Assembly (NCBI GenBank): GCA_030838475.1
Contig: JAUZFP010000010.1
Location: 1-51,362 of the forward strand
Length of the DNA: 51,362 nt
Source of the DNA: Actinomycetota bacterium
GTDB lineage: Bacteria; Actinomycetota; Actinomycetes; Actinomycetales; Microbacteriaceae
Direction: 5' to 3'
Shown here in pieces: positions 43,051-51,362 of the stretch (position 1 is its first letter; each line of letters begins with the position of its first letter). A model generated the notes under the pieces. It had not been told where the DNA came from. It searched no databases and worked only from the letters and a program-made list of their open reading frames with translations. The position numbers and the translations under genes were made by a program.

Positions 43051-43950
43051 GTGCTTCTCGAATGTGCGGTGAGCGACTTCGCGGTCTACTTGTCCGCCGA
43101 GCGTGGTTTCAGCGTGCACACCGTCCGCTCGTACTCGGCCGACCTCGCCGACCTGGAGCGGTTCACGAGCACCCGCGGAGTCCAGACGACCGACGCACTC
43201 GACCTCGAGCTGCTTCGCGACTGGCTCTGGGACGGGTCAAAGGCGGGGCTCGCGAAATCGACGCTGGCTCGGCGATCGGCCGCCGTTCGCAGCTTCTCGA
43301 GCTGGCTCGCGAGAACCGGCGCGGCGCCGACGGATGCCGGTACCCGGCTGCGCGCGCCCAAGGCCGACCACCACCTGCCCCGCGTTCTCACCAGGCCCCA
43401 GATCGATGGCTTGCTCACCGGACTCGTCGAGCGCGCGCAGGACGGTGACGCCATCGCCACTCGCGATCTTGCCATCGTCGAGCTGCTCTACGCATCCGCA
43501 CTCCGCGTGAGCGAACTCGTCGGGCTCGACCTCGGCGACGTCGACCTCGGTCGCCTCACCGTGCGCGTGACGGGTAAGGGGTCCAAGGAGCGCGTCGTTC
43601 CGTTCGGCTCGCCTGCCCAGCGGGCGATAGTGGATTACGAGCGTCACCGTCACGAACTCCTGACCGATCCGACGCAAGCCGTGTTCCTTGGTGCCCGCGG
43701 CAAACGGATCGGTACGAGAACCGTCTACGAACTGATCGCCGGGCTCCTCGCGGAACTCCCCGGCTCCGGGCCGGCGGGACCGCACACGCTGCGGCACACG
43801 GCCGCCACCCACCTGCTCGATGGCGGGGCCGACCTGCGTTCGGTGCAGGAAATGCTCGGACACGCGAGTCTCGGCACCACCCAGCTTTATACGCACGTCT
43901 CGACGGAGCGTCTCAAGGAGAGCTATCGAAACGCGCATCCGCGCGCGTAG
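43051..43950 (+). CDS. xerC: Tyrosine recombinase XerC
   Basis: 299 residues from the GTG at 43051; an ATG at 43027 overlapping the MFS gene is possible. N-terminal SAM-like domain (FAVYLSAERGFSVHTVRSYS) and catalytic domain with the tyrosine-recombinase residues: Arg in ALRVSELVGL, Lys in GKGSKERVVP, His-x-x-Arg in HTLRHTAATHLL, His in LGHASLGTTQ and the nucleophile Tyr in LYTHVS. It resolves chromosome dimers at dif with XerD. Position between dprA and rpsB is usual in actinobacteria, so this is the housekeeping enzyme rather than a phage integrase. Confidence 0.93.
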   Translation: MLLECAVSDFAVYLSAERGFSVHTVRSYSADLADLERFTSTRGVQTTDALDLELLRDWLWDGSKAGLAKSTLARRSAAVRSFSSWLARTGAAPTDAGTRLRAPKADHHLPRVLTRPQIDGLLTGLVERAQDGDAIATRDLAIVELLYASALRVSELVGLDLGDVDLGRLTVRVTGKGSKERVVPFGSPAQRAIVDYERHRHELLTDPTQAVFLGARGKRIGTRTVYELIAGLLAELPGSGPAGPHTLRHTAATHLLDGGADLRSVQEMLGHASLGTTQLYTHVSTERLKESYRNAHPRA

Positions 43951-44024
43951 GCGTCGGGTTGCGGGACGCGGCGTCGCCTGCGAAACTGAACGCGTTCCCA
44001 TTTCTTAGTGTGAGGTAATCTCCA

Positions 44025-44057
44025 GTGAAGATTTCGACGGTTTCGCGTTCGTCCTAA
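44025..44057 (+). CDS. Putative 10-codon leader peptide of the ABC-F gene
   Basis: GTG AAG ATT TCG ACG GTT TCG CGT TCG TCC TAA would encode MKISTVSRSS. A GTGAGG sequence 8 nt upstream could be its RBS. The reading frame lies in the left arm and loop of the first leader hairpin, so a ribosome stalled on it would alter folding of the leader. It is short and therefore tentative, but such uORFs are a regular part of antibiotic-responsive ABC-F leaders. Confidence 0.5.
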   Translation: MKISTVSRSS

Positions 44058-44129
44058 CGCGCTGACAATCGTCGAACCGCATCTTCTGCGGCTCCGTGTC
44101 AGTGCATTCACTGACCACTTGGGAGCCGC
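44027..44129 (+). promoter_or_regulatory. Attenuator-type leader of the ABC-F gene
   Basis: Hairpin 1 pairs GAAGAT-TTCGACG (44027-44039) with CGTCGAA (44070-44076) and ATCTTC (44081-44086) and has an inner stem CGCGTT/AACGCG (44045-44050 with 44056-44061). Hairpin 2 pairs GCGGCTCC (44088-44095) with GGAGCCGC (44122-44129), with an inner stem GTCAGTG/CACTGAC (44098-44104 with 44109-44115). Hairpin 2 covers the GGGAG RBS 4 nt before the ATG. CCGCA-TCTTC-TGCGG (44077-44091) can form an alternative stem that would break both. Confidence 0.75.
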
Positions 44130-45740
44130 ATGTCCTCTTTTTCTGCAACACCTGCAATCACCCTGACCGACGTTGTGTTCACGTGGCCCGACGGGACCGA
44201 TGCCCTGCGCGGTATCAGCGCGACGTTTGGTCGCGGTCGTACAGGACTGATTGGGCTCAACGGGTCCGGCAAGTCCACCCTGCTTCGACTCATCCACGGC
44301 GAGATTCTGCCCACCGCGGGCACCATCGCGACCCTTGGCGACGTCGACTACCTTCCGCAGACCATCACTCTCGACACGACGGCCACGGCCGCCGACCTGC
44401 TCGGAGTTCGATCGAAGGTCGGTGCGCTGCGCGCGATCGAGAGCGGGGACGCCTCCGCGGAAAACTTTGACGTGATCGGCGACGACTGGGATATCGAGAC
44501 GCGAGCCGGGGAGGCACTGCGGAGCGCTGGCCTCGACGAGGGCGCGCTTGACCGACCCGTTTCCGCGCTGTCCGGTGGGGAGACGGTGCTGCTCGGGGTG
44601 GCCGGGTTGCGACTTCGCGCAGCACCTATCGTTCTGCTCGACGAGCCAACCAACAACCTCGATCGGGATGCGCGCCGACGGCTTGCGGTCATGATCACCG
44701 GTTGGAAGGGTGCACTCATCGTGGTCAGCCACGACGTCGCCCTGCTCGAGCTCATGGATGACACGGCCGAACTTCATGAGGGAGAGCTCACCATCTTCGG
44801 TGGTCCGTACAGCGAATTCGTCGCCCACCGGGACGCGGAGCAAAGCGCGGCCCAACAGGCGCAGCGCACCGCCTCGCAGGTCGTGAAGGTCGAGAAGCGG
44901 CAACGCATCGAGGCCGAGCTGAAGCTCGCCACGCGGGGGAGGATGGCACACAAGGCCCAGGTCGAGAAGCGAGTGCCGAAGATTGTGGCGCACGGCAGGA
45001 GGTCGGCTGCGGAGGTCTCCGCGGGCCGGCTGCGAACGGAGTTGGACGGAAAGCTTCGGGATGCCCGCCAGTCCCTGGATGTCGCGGAGCGCCGGGTGCG
45101 CTCGGATGACCAGATTCACGTCGACCTGCCGGATCCCGATGTCGGCACGGGTCGACGCCTCGCGCTCCTGGCGGGAACGAACCGCGAATTCGTCATCCAG
45201 GGACCCGAGAGGGTGGCACTCATCGGCGCCAACGGCGTCGGCAAGACCACGCTGCTGGACGCGCTCGTTCACCCGGAGTCGTCCCGGTCTGGTCGTGCGA
45301 CCGCATTGGCCTACACCGATCGCATCGGCTACCTCACGCAGCGTCTCGACACACTCGATGACGATGCCAGCGTGCTCGACAACGTGCGTGCGGCGGCCCC
45401 GTCGGTCCCTCCCGGTGAGGTGCGCAACCGGCTCGCTCGGTTCCTGATCCGAGGGAACTCCGTGGATCGTCCGACGCGCGGGCTGTCGGGCGGAGAACGG
45501 TTCCGGGTCTCGCTCGCACGCGTGCTGCTGGCCGATCCACCGCCTCAGCTGCTGATCCTCGACGAGCCGACCAACAATCTGGACCTCGGCAGCGTAGACC
45601 AGCTGGTAAGCGCGCTGACGAGCTATCGGGGCGGACTGATTGTGGTGAGTCATGACGGCGTGTTCCTGGCGAGGCTTGATCTTTCGCGCTGGCTCGAGTT
45701 GCGCCCGGACGGCGAGTTGCGGGAGACCCTGCCGGGTTAG
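44130..45740 (+). CDS. ABC-F family ATPase, probable antibiotic-resistance ribosome protection type
   Basis: 536 residues with two ABC cassettes and no membrane segments. Cassette 1: Walker A GLNGSGKST, signature LSGGETVLLG, Walker B IVLLDEPTNNLD. Cassette 2: GANGVGKTT, LSGGERFRVSLAR, LLILDEPTNNLD. The linker between them (about 240-330) is charged and helical, as in the interdomain arm of ABC-F proteins that reaches the ribosomal P/E-site region. ABC-F proteins either rescue translation or displace macrolides, lincosamides or pleuromutilins; the attenuator-like leader argues for drug-induced expression. A convergent M23 gene overlaps its 3' end by 407 nt. Confidence 0.9.
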   Translation: MSSFSATPAITLTDVVFTWPDGTDALRGISATFGRGRTGLIGLNGSGKSTLLRLIHGEILPTAGTIATLGDVDYLPQTITLDTTATAADLLGVRSKVGALRAIESGDASAENFDVIGDDWDIETRAGEALRSAGLDEGALDRPVSALSGGETVLLGVAGLRLRAAPIVLLDEPTNNLDRDARRRLAVMITGWKGALIVVSHDVALLELMDDTAELHEGELTIFGGPYSEFVAHRDAEQSAAQQAQRTASQVVKVEKRQRIEAELKLATRGRMAHKAQVEKRVPKIVAHGRRSAAEVSAGRLRTELDGKLRDARQSLDVAERRVRSDDQIHVDLPDPDVGTGRRLALLAGTNREFVIQGPERVALIGANGVGKTTLLDALVHPESSRSGRATALAYTDRIGYLTQRLDTLDDDASVLDNVRAAAPSVPPGEVRNRLARFLIRGNSVDRPTRGLSGGERFRVSLARVLLADPPPQLLILDEPTNNLDLGSVDQLVSALTSYRGGLIVVSHDGVFLARLDLSRWLELRPDGELRETLPG

Positions 45741-46221
45741 CACCAAGTCCGCGGGTCGGCAGGAGTACGGAGTGCGGGATGCCGCCGAGGAACAGCATCG
45801 GCGAGACGTACTGGCCGTCGATTCGCACTCCGAAATGGAGGCATAGCGCGGCGCAATGGCCAGCCTCCAGCGTTCCGATCGGCTGCCCGCGGGTGACCCG
45901 CTCGCCCTCCGCCAGGGTCGAACTCACGGGCTCGTAGCTCGAGAGGACACCGCCGGGGTGAGTGATCGAGAGGACCTCGCGGTCGACGACGAACCCAACG
46001 AAATGCACCACCCCGTCGGCCGGCGCATAGACGAATCCGCTCGCGGCAATGTCGATGCCGCGATGCCCAGCCGAATACTGGGTGGTGGGAGCGATGAACG
46101 GCCGCACGATCTGGTGCGCTCCGCGCACCGGCCACGCCCAGCGCGGTTCGGTCGCCGCGGCGGGCGAGCCAACGTTCATACCGCCGATCACCAGGCCGAT
46201 GAGAAGCGCGAGTCGGAGCAT
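45334..46221 (-). CDS. Secreted M23-family (LytM-like) peptidase, C-terminus antisense to the ABC-F gene
   Basis: 295 residues from the ATG at 46221. A signal peptide (MLRLALLIGLVIGG to SPAAA) precedes an M23 domain with HRGIDIAA (zinc His and Asp) and LHFGVRIDG (zinc His). The His normally two residues before that last His is replaced by Cys (CLHFG), a variant seen in actinobacterial relatives. The domain ends by about residue 160; the remaining 135 residues are read antisense through the ABC-F gene and look like unselected Arg/Pro-rich sequence, so the normal stop was probably lost. Expected to act on, or bind, peptidoglycan outside the membrane. Confidence 0.78.
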   Translation of the reverse strand: MLRLALLIGLVIGGMNVGSPAAATEPRWAWPVRGAHQIVRPFIAPTTQYSAGHRGIDIAASGFVYAPADGVVHFVGFVVDREVLSITHPGGVLSSYEPVSSTLAEGERVTRGQPIGTLEAGHCAALCLHFGVRIDGQYVSPMLFLGGIPHSVLLPTRGLGANPAGSPATRRPGATRASAKDQASPGTRRHDSPQSVRPDSSSARLPAGLRCRGPDCWSARRGSAAEAVDRPAARVRARPGTVLRPTARASDDPRSSLGSGTERAGCAPHREGPTGPPHARCRARWHRHRVCRDAA

Positions 46222-46532
46222 CCACTCATCGTGGGTAAAGAGCGGCGGGCGGGGCGCGAGTGATGCCCGAAGCGCGCACAACCGGCCCGAAATGCGGCCG
46301 GTGGGGGAGCGGTGCTACCCTTGACGAAGCATCCAGCTCCATCGGATGACTACGCGTGTCCGCTATTCCGTCAATGGAATGCACACATCCACCCAGTCTT
46401 TCCCAACAGTTCATCCTCGGATCGAGCTTGTCGAGATCGCGTGGTCGTGTGCGGACACCAGGTTTCGCGCCAAACGGTGCGGATAACAACTGAGTAGGGC
46501 GGCCAAAGGCTGCCCAGATTAAGGAGTCGGCC
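46222..46532. promoter_or_regulatory. Divergent intergenic region with rpsB promoter and leader
   Basis: 311 nt between the leftward M23 gene and rpsB. It contains a GC hairpin ACCGGC/GCCGGT (46281-46302), a TTGACG candidate -35 at 46321-46326 (no clear -10 partner), a stem GGGCGGCC-AAA-GGCTGCCC at 46497-46515, and AAGGAG at 46521-46526 before the rpsB ATG. The hairpin just before the RBS could take part in S2 autoregulation, as known for other rpsB leaders (inference). The long leader has no convincing reading frame. Confidence 0.5.
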
Positions 46533-47585
46533 ATGGCCGTCGTCACCATTCGCCAGCTGCTCGACAGCGGAGTCCACTTCGGACACCAGACCCGTCGTTG
46601 GAACCCGAAGATGAAGCGATTCATCCTGACGGAGCGCAGCGGAAGCCACATCATCGACCTGCAGCAGTCCCTCGCGCACATCGACAAGACCTACGACTAC
46701 GTCAAGGAGACGGTCGCCCACGGCGGCACCATCCTCTTCGTCGGAACCAAGAAGCAGGCGCAGGGCTCCATCGCGGAGCAGGCGACCCGCGTCGGCCAGC
46801 CCTACGTGAACCAGCGTTGGCTCGGTGGACTCCTTACCAACTTCCAGACGGTCTCCAAGCGCCTCGCGCGCATGAAGGAGCTCGAGGAGGTCGACTTCGA
46901 CGACACGACCCGCGGTTACACCAAGAAGGAACTGCTCATTCAGAAGCGCGAGCTGGTGAAGCTGCAGAAGAGCCTCGGCGGTATCCGTAACCTCACGAAG
47001 ACGCCTTCGGCGATCTGGGTCGTCGACACCAAGAAGGAGCACCTCGCCATCGACGAGGCGCACAAGCTGGGCATCCCGGTCATCGCGATCCTCGATACCA
47101 ACTGCGACCCCGACGAAGTTCAGTACCCGATCCCGGGGAACGACGACGCCATCCGTTCGGTCGGCCTGCTGACCCGCATCATTGCGGATGCGGCCGCCGA
47201 GGGTCTCATCCAGCGTCACCAGAAGCCGGAAGCCGGTGGAGAGGTTGAGCCGCTGGCGGCGTGGGAGGCCGAGCTGCTCGCAGCGTCGGAGACCCCGAGC
47301 ACCGAGGCCGAGAAGATCGAGGCCGTCGACGAGGAGATCCAGCCCGTCACCTCCAAGGAGGAGGTTGCCGAGGAGATCGCCGCAATCGTCGCCGAGGAGC
47401 CCACCGAAGAGAACGACGCGGATGCGGTTGTCGCCGAGCACGAGAAGACGGCCGACCCGGAGCTCGTTGTCGAGCACCACGTCGAGTCGGATGACGATGC
47501 AGAAGCCAAGATCGAGGCCGACGCAACCGACGCAGAAAAGGCACCCAAAAAGGCAGCGGCCGCAAAGCCCGCCGCCAAGAAGTAG
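46533..47585 (+). CDS. rpsB: 30S ribosomal protein uS2 with acidic C-terminal extension
   Basis: 350 residues. The first 230 or so are normal uS2 ([54 protein letters not shown]). The last 120 are a Glu/Ala-rich tail ending in a Lys/Ala-rich run, much longer than the E. coli protein of 241 residues. AAGGAG RBS. Followed after 12 nt by tsf, the standard pairing. Confidence 0.97.
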   Translation: MAVVTIRQLLDSGVHFGHQTRRWNPKMKRFILTERSGSHIIDLQQSLAHIDKTYDYVKETVAHGGTILFVGTKKQAQGSIAEQATRVGQPYVNQRWLGGLLTNFQTVSKRLARMKELEEVDFDDTTRGYTKKELLIQKRELVKLQKSLGGIRNLTKTPSAIWVVDTKKEHLAIDEAHKLGIPVIAILDTNCDPDEVQYPIPGNDDAIRSVGLLTRIIADAAAEGLIQRHQKPEAGGEVEPLAAWEAELLAASETPSTEAEKIEAVDEEIQPVTSKEEVAEEIAAIVAEEPTEENDADAVVAEHEKTADPELVVEHHVESDDDAEAKIEADATDAEKAPKKAAAAKPAAKK

Positions 47586-47597
47586 AGGAAGAGTTTC

Positions 47598-48425
47598 ATG
47601 GCAGATTTCAGCCTTGAGGACCTGAAGGCGCTGCGCGAGCAGCTCGGCACCGGAATGGTCGAGACCAAGAACGCACTCGTCGAGGCCGGCGGTGACAAGG
47701 AGAAGGCCGTAGAGCTGCTCCGCATCCGTGGCGCGAAGAGCAACGCGAAGCGTGCGGACCGCTCCACCAGTGAGGGCCTGATCGCCACCGTGCACAGCGC
47801 AACCGCCGTCACGATGATCGAGCTCGCCTGCGAGACGGACTTCGTCGCAAAGAACGAGAAGTTCGTTGCGCTGTCCGAGACCGTCATCCAGGCGCTCGCC
47901 GACTCCGGCGCGGAGACTATCGACCAGGCGCTCGCCGTCAAGGCCGGCGCCGGCACCGTTGGTTCCGTCATCGAGGAGCAGGCGGCGACGCTCGGCGAGA
48001 AGGTCGAGCTGCGCCAGCTGGTTCGCCTGACCGGTGACAGGTTCGAGATTTACCTGCACCACACGTCGAAGGACCTGCCGCCGCAGATCGGTGTCGTTCT
48101 CGCCTACACGGGTGATGACGCGGAGACCGCTCGCAGCATCGCGCAGCACATCTCGTTCGCGAACCCGGAATACCTCTCGAAGGATGACGTTCCGGCCGCT
48201 GCGGTCGACAACGAGCGTCACATCGTCGAGGAGGTCACGCGCGCCGAGGGCAAGCCCGAGGCTGCGCTGCCGAAGATCGTCGAGGGTCGTATTGGCGCCT
48301 TCTACAAGCAGGTCGCCCTGCTCGAGCAGGACTACGCCAAGGACAACAAGCTCTCCGTCGCCAAGGTCGCGATCGACGCTGGGCTGACCATCACCGGCTT
48401 CGCGCGGTTCAAGGTCGGCGCGTAA
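47598..48425 (+). CDS. tsf: Elongation factor Ts
   Basis: 275-residue nucleotide-exchange factor for EF-Tu. The UBA-like N-terminus (LEDLKALREQLGTGMVETKN) and the signature MIELACETDFVAKNEKF, which inserts into EF-Tu, are intact; the core domain is followed by the family C-terminus (KVAIDAGLTITGFARFKVGA). RBS GAGGAAGAG. A strong terminator follows at 48440-48475. pyrH, the usual next gene, is 2.5 kb away. Confidence 0.97.
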   Translation: MADFSLEDLKALREQLGTGMVETKNALVEAGGDKEKAVELLRIRGAKSNAKRADRSTSEGLIATVHSATAVTMIELACETDFVAKNEKFVALSETVIQALADSGAETIDQALAVKAGAGTVGSVIEEQAATLGEKVELRQLVRLTGDRFEIYLHHTSKDLPPQIGVVLAYTGDDAETARSIAQHISFANPEYLSKDDVPAAAVDNERHIVEEVTRAEGKPEAALPKIVEGRIGAFYKQVALLEQDYAKDNKLSVAKVAIDAGLTITGFARFKVGA

Positions 48426-48428
48426 CTC

Positions 48429-49094
48429 TCACGAATTCGGGAGGCTCGGAACACGTTGTTCCGGGCCTCCTTTTTCGTTGGTGACCCAGATCTGGTCGGG
48501 CTCGCCGAATGCGAGGGCATCTGCGGTTGGAAACCAGACTCGTCCCTCGTTGACGAGGATGAACAGCCCTTCCTGATCCCCGACGGGTGCGAACTGGTCG
48601 ACCCAGTTGCCAAAGGGTTCGATACCGAGGTCGCGACTGAGGCGCTCGACCTCGGCCGGGACATCCGGAACCGCTCGACCGACCTCGCTCACGTTGAGCA
48701 ACGACCTCCCGCTGAACGGTTCCGTTGAATCGTTTGGCAGGTTGTCACGCGTGATCAGCTCCAGGTCGATGCCATCCGGCCCGCGAAAGTAGAGCGAACG
48801 TGAGCGCCAGGGTTCCCGCTCCAGTGGGAACTCGTCCGCGCCATCCGATAACAGGATGTCGACGCGCGACGCCAGCCACTCCTTCGCCTCTGCGAACTGG
48901 TTGCGCGGGATCGTGAACGCAATGTGGATTGCGCCGTGTCGGGCGTCGCCGAAGCGGAACACGACCGTCGACCAGCCAATGGTCACCGTGACAGAGTCAC
49001 ACTCGCGAGCGACAGGTAGTTCGAGAAGGGAGCCGTAGAACCTGGCGATCCCGTCCAGATCGGTGGCGAGCAATTCAATTCGCCTGATGCGCAT
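48429..49094 (-). CDS. VOC-superfamily (glyoxalase/dioxygenase-fold) protein
   Basis: 221 residues with two betaalphabetabetabeta modules typical of VOC proteins: the N-terminal IELLATDLDGIARFYGSLL and later LYFRGPDGIDLELITR. The second half is less clear and includes EGLFILVNEGRVWFPT. ATG at 49094. Function unknown; members include glyoxalases, dioxygenases and antibiotic-binding proteins. Its final residues (TNEKGGPEQRVPSLPNS) are encoded by the strand opposite the tsf terminator. Confidence 0.82.
   Translation of the reverse strand: MRIRRIELLATDLDGIARFYGSLLELPVARECDSVTVTIGWSTVVFRFGDARHGAIHIAFTIPRNQFAEAKEWLASRVDILLSDGADEFPLEREPWRSRSLYFRGPDGIDLELITRDNLPNDSTEPFSGRSLLNVSEVGRAVPDVPAEVERLSRDLGIEPFGNWVDQFAPVGDQEGLFILVNEGRVWFPTADALAFGEPDQIWVTNEKGGPEQRVPSLPNS
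48440..48475 (+). terminator. Rho-independent terminator of rpsB-tsf
   Basis: A 13-bp stem with one mismatch (48440-48452 with 48458-48470) and a 5-nt loop, followed by TTTTT, a textbook intrinsic terminator. It lies entirely inside the last codons of the convergent VOC gene (48429-49094), so one sequence serves as coding DNA and as terminator. Confidence 0.92.
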
Positions 49095-49166
49095 GCGTGC
49101 GGCTTTCGTTGTCTTCCTTTCGACGCTACGCGCAGGCGGCGCGGCATGCCGGATCGTGCGCGCGAA

Positions 49167-50186
49167 CTACCGGCGTCGAAGGGGCGCGTCGAGGAGCGAC
49201 GGGGGAGTATCGACCTTCTCGTCCGGCGCGAGGTCGGTGCCGGGCGGAACGATCTCGTCAATGGCGTCGAGGATATCGGCCGACAGCACGGTCTCCGCGG
49301 CGGCGAGTTGCGACCGGAGGTGTTCGACAGTGCGCGGGCCGATGATCGCGCTCGTCACGCCCGGGTGTGCGGTCACGAAGCCGATTGCGAGCTGGATGAG
49401 GGTCAGTCCCGCGTCGTCCGCGACCGCGGCGAGCTTCTCGACCGCATCCATCCGTGCACGGTTTTGTGGACGCGAAAGGTCGAATCGCTGCGGCGTCTTC
49501 TCCGACCGGTTGGAAGTGAGTGGCTTGCCCTCGCGCACCGCGCCGGAAAGCCACCCCGACGCGAGCGGACTCCAGGCGACCACGCCCATCCCGTATTCCT
49601 CGGTGACGGGCAGGATGTGTGCCTCAATTCCGCGTTGCAGGATCGAGTAGCTGGGCTGCTCCGAGATGTAGCGCGCAAGGTGGTTGTCGCGAGCCGCCCA
49701 CTGTGCCTGCACGATGCGATAGGCGGGATACGTGGATGACCCGAAGTAGCGGATCTTGCCGGCCCGCTGCAGGTCGGTCAGCGCCGACAACGTCTCTTCG
49801 TCGCTCGTCGTCGGATCCCAGCGATGCACCTGGTAGAGGTCGACGTAGTCCACGTCGAGTCGGCGCAGGCTGTTGTCGAGTTCGGTAATGATCCACCGGC
49901 GCGATGCCCCTTTGGTATTCGGATCAGTGCCCATGGGGGAGTAAAACTTCGTGGCGAGCACGATGTCGTCGCGGCGGCCGACGATCGCTTTTCCAACGAA
50001 TTCCTCGGACTGGCCGTCGCTGTAGCGATCCGCGGTGTCGACGAGGTTGATGCCGGCAGCGAGCGCGGCATCGACGATTGCCGTCGCATCATCCTGACTG
50101 GTGTTGCCGAGCTGGCCGAAGTTCATGGTGCCCAGCGCGAGGGTGCTGACCTGGACGCCGGTGCGTCCGAGTGTGCGGTACTGCAT
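49167..50186 (-). CDS. Aldo/keto reductase
   Basis: 339-residue NAD(P)H-dependent (alpha/beta)8-barrel oxidoreductase. The catalytic tetrad region is visible: Asp and Tyr in LVDTADRYSDGQSEE, Lys in LATKFYSP and His in YQVHRWDP. The GVTSAIIGPRTVEHL motif near the end matches the cofactor-binding part of AKR family 11/YghZ-like enzymes. ATG at 50186 with AAAGGGA RBS. It is divergent from a TetR gene over 134 nt that contains twin palindromes, so the TetR protein probably controls it. Substrate unknown. Confidence 0.9.
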   Translation of the reverse strand: MQYRTLGRTGVQVSTLALGTMNFGQLGNTSQDDATAIVDAALAAGINLVDTADRYSDGQSEEFVGKAIVGRRDDIVLATKFYSPMGTDPNTKGASRRWIITELDNSLRRLDVDYVDLYQVHRWDPTTSDEETLSALTDLQRAGKIRYFGSSTYPAYRIVQAQWAARDNHLARYISEQPSYSILQRGIEAHILPVTEEYGMGVVAWSPLASGWLSGAVREGKPLTSNRSEKTPQRFDLSRPQNRARMDAVEKLAAVADDAGLTLIQLAIGFVTAHPGVTSAIIGPRTVEHLRSQLAAAETVLSADILDAIDEIVPPGTDLAPDEKVDTPPSLLDAPLRRR

Positions 50187-50247
50187 CTGTTATTCCCTTT
50201 GGGTCGATGTGCGTGACGCGGGCGTATAGCTCTGACAGAATGTGGAA

Positions 50248-50288
50248 ACGGAACGCTGCTCCGTAAACTATACGGAACGCTGCTCCGT
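50248..50288. promoter_or_regulatory. Twin TetR operators between aldo/keto reductase and TetR genes
   Basis: The 17-nt dyad ACGGAACGCTGCTCCGT occurs twice, at 50248-50264 and 50272-50288, with centres 24 bp apart (just over two helical turns). Each is a near-perfect palindrome of ACGGA/TCCGT arms. The site sits where promoters for both divergent genes would lie; a TATAGT-like box occurs between the copies on the leftward strand. Confidence 0.8.
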
Positions 50289-50320
50289 TTAGCAATGCCA
50301 GCAGGAGAAGGGACCGGGTC

Positions 50321-51362
<1,042 letters not shown>

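Noticed and set aside
43051-43950. Tyrosine recombinase as integrase of a mobile element
   Set aside because: Sequence and position match housekeeping XerC; no excisionase, attachment repeats or phage genes nearby.
46371-48221. 616-codon minus-strand frame opposite rpsB and tsf
   Set aside because: Shadow frame of two certain genes; Leu/Arg/Gly-rich without recognisable domain.

Overview
This is a 51.4-kb piece of chromosome from a high-GC Gram-positive bacterium, most likely a member of the Microbacteriaceae (Actinobacteria). The evidence is the gene order rpmF-rnc-mutM ... smc-ftsY-ffh ... rpsP-khpA-rimM-trmD ... rplS-lepB-rnhB-DUF2469 ... yraN-comM-dprA-xerC ... rpsB-tsf-pyrH, the frequent GTG/TTG starts, the F420-type oxidoreductase, long Ala/Glu tails on S16 and S2, and many apparently leaderless genes with a TANNNT box about 7 nt before the start codon. 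Genus and species cannot be read from the sequence alone.

Layout. 1-2130: end of a YceD-family gene, rpmF, rnc, mutM. 2127-9862: a leftward block with two paralogous double-GNAT acetyltransferases around an OmpR-type two-component system, then a DesK/DesR-like two-component system next to an ABC-2 exporter. 10098-13676: smc. 13791-16757: a secreted chymotrypsin-like protease with four tandem 98-residue C-terminal repeats. 16763-22161: ftsY and ffh (SRP receptor and SRP GTPase) with small membrane proteins and a gamma-carbonic-anhydrase-like protein between them. 22241-24051: LLM oxidoreductase and EamA transporter. 24220-26883: rpsP-khpA-rimM-(lipoprotein)-trmD. 27094-28520: map and a TetR regulator. 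28692-30899: rplS-lepB-rnhB-DUF2469.

30903-36102 is an accessory island between DUF2469 and yraN, which are usually near neighbours in actinobacteria. It has a self-regulating XRE/membrane-protein pair with a striking operator, an unknown protein, an SRAP/YedK protein and, in visibly less GC-rich DNA, a two-gene AAA ATPase plus HNH nuclease operon that matches the Septu (PtuA-PtuB) anti-phage design, with a divergent two-TM protein beside it. This is the best candidate for the system of special interest.

36264-39462: yraN-comM-dprA operon. 39475-43950: YdeI-like protein, phosphodiesterase, GntR/MFS divergent pair, xerC. 44025-45740: an ABC-F ribosome-protection ATPase behind a leader that looks like a translation or transcription attenuator (10-codon upstream ORF, competing hairpins, sequestered RBS). 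45334-46221: an M23 peptidase gene running about 400 nt antisense into the ABC-F gene. 46533-51362: rpsB-tsf, then a VOC/aldo-keto reductase/TetR insertion with twin palindromic operators, then the start of pyrH.

No tRNA, rRNA, CRISPR array, transposase or phage gene was recognised. Two related 60-bp palindromes sit 3 nt after stop codons, and another long inverted repeat separates trmD and map.
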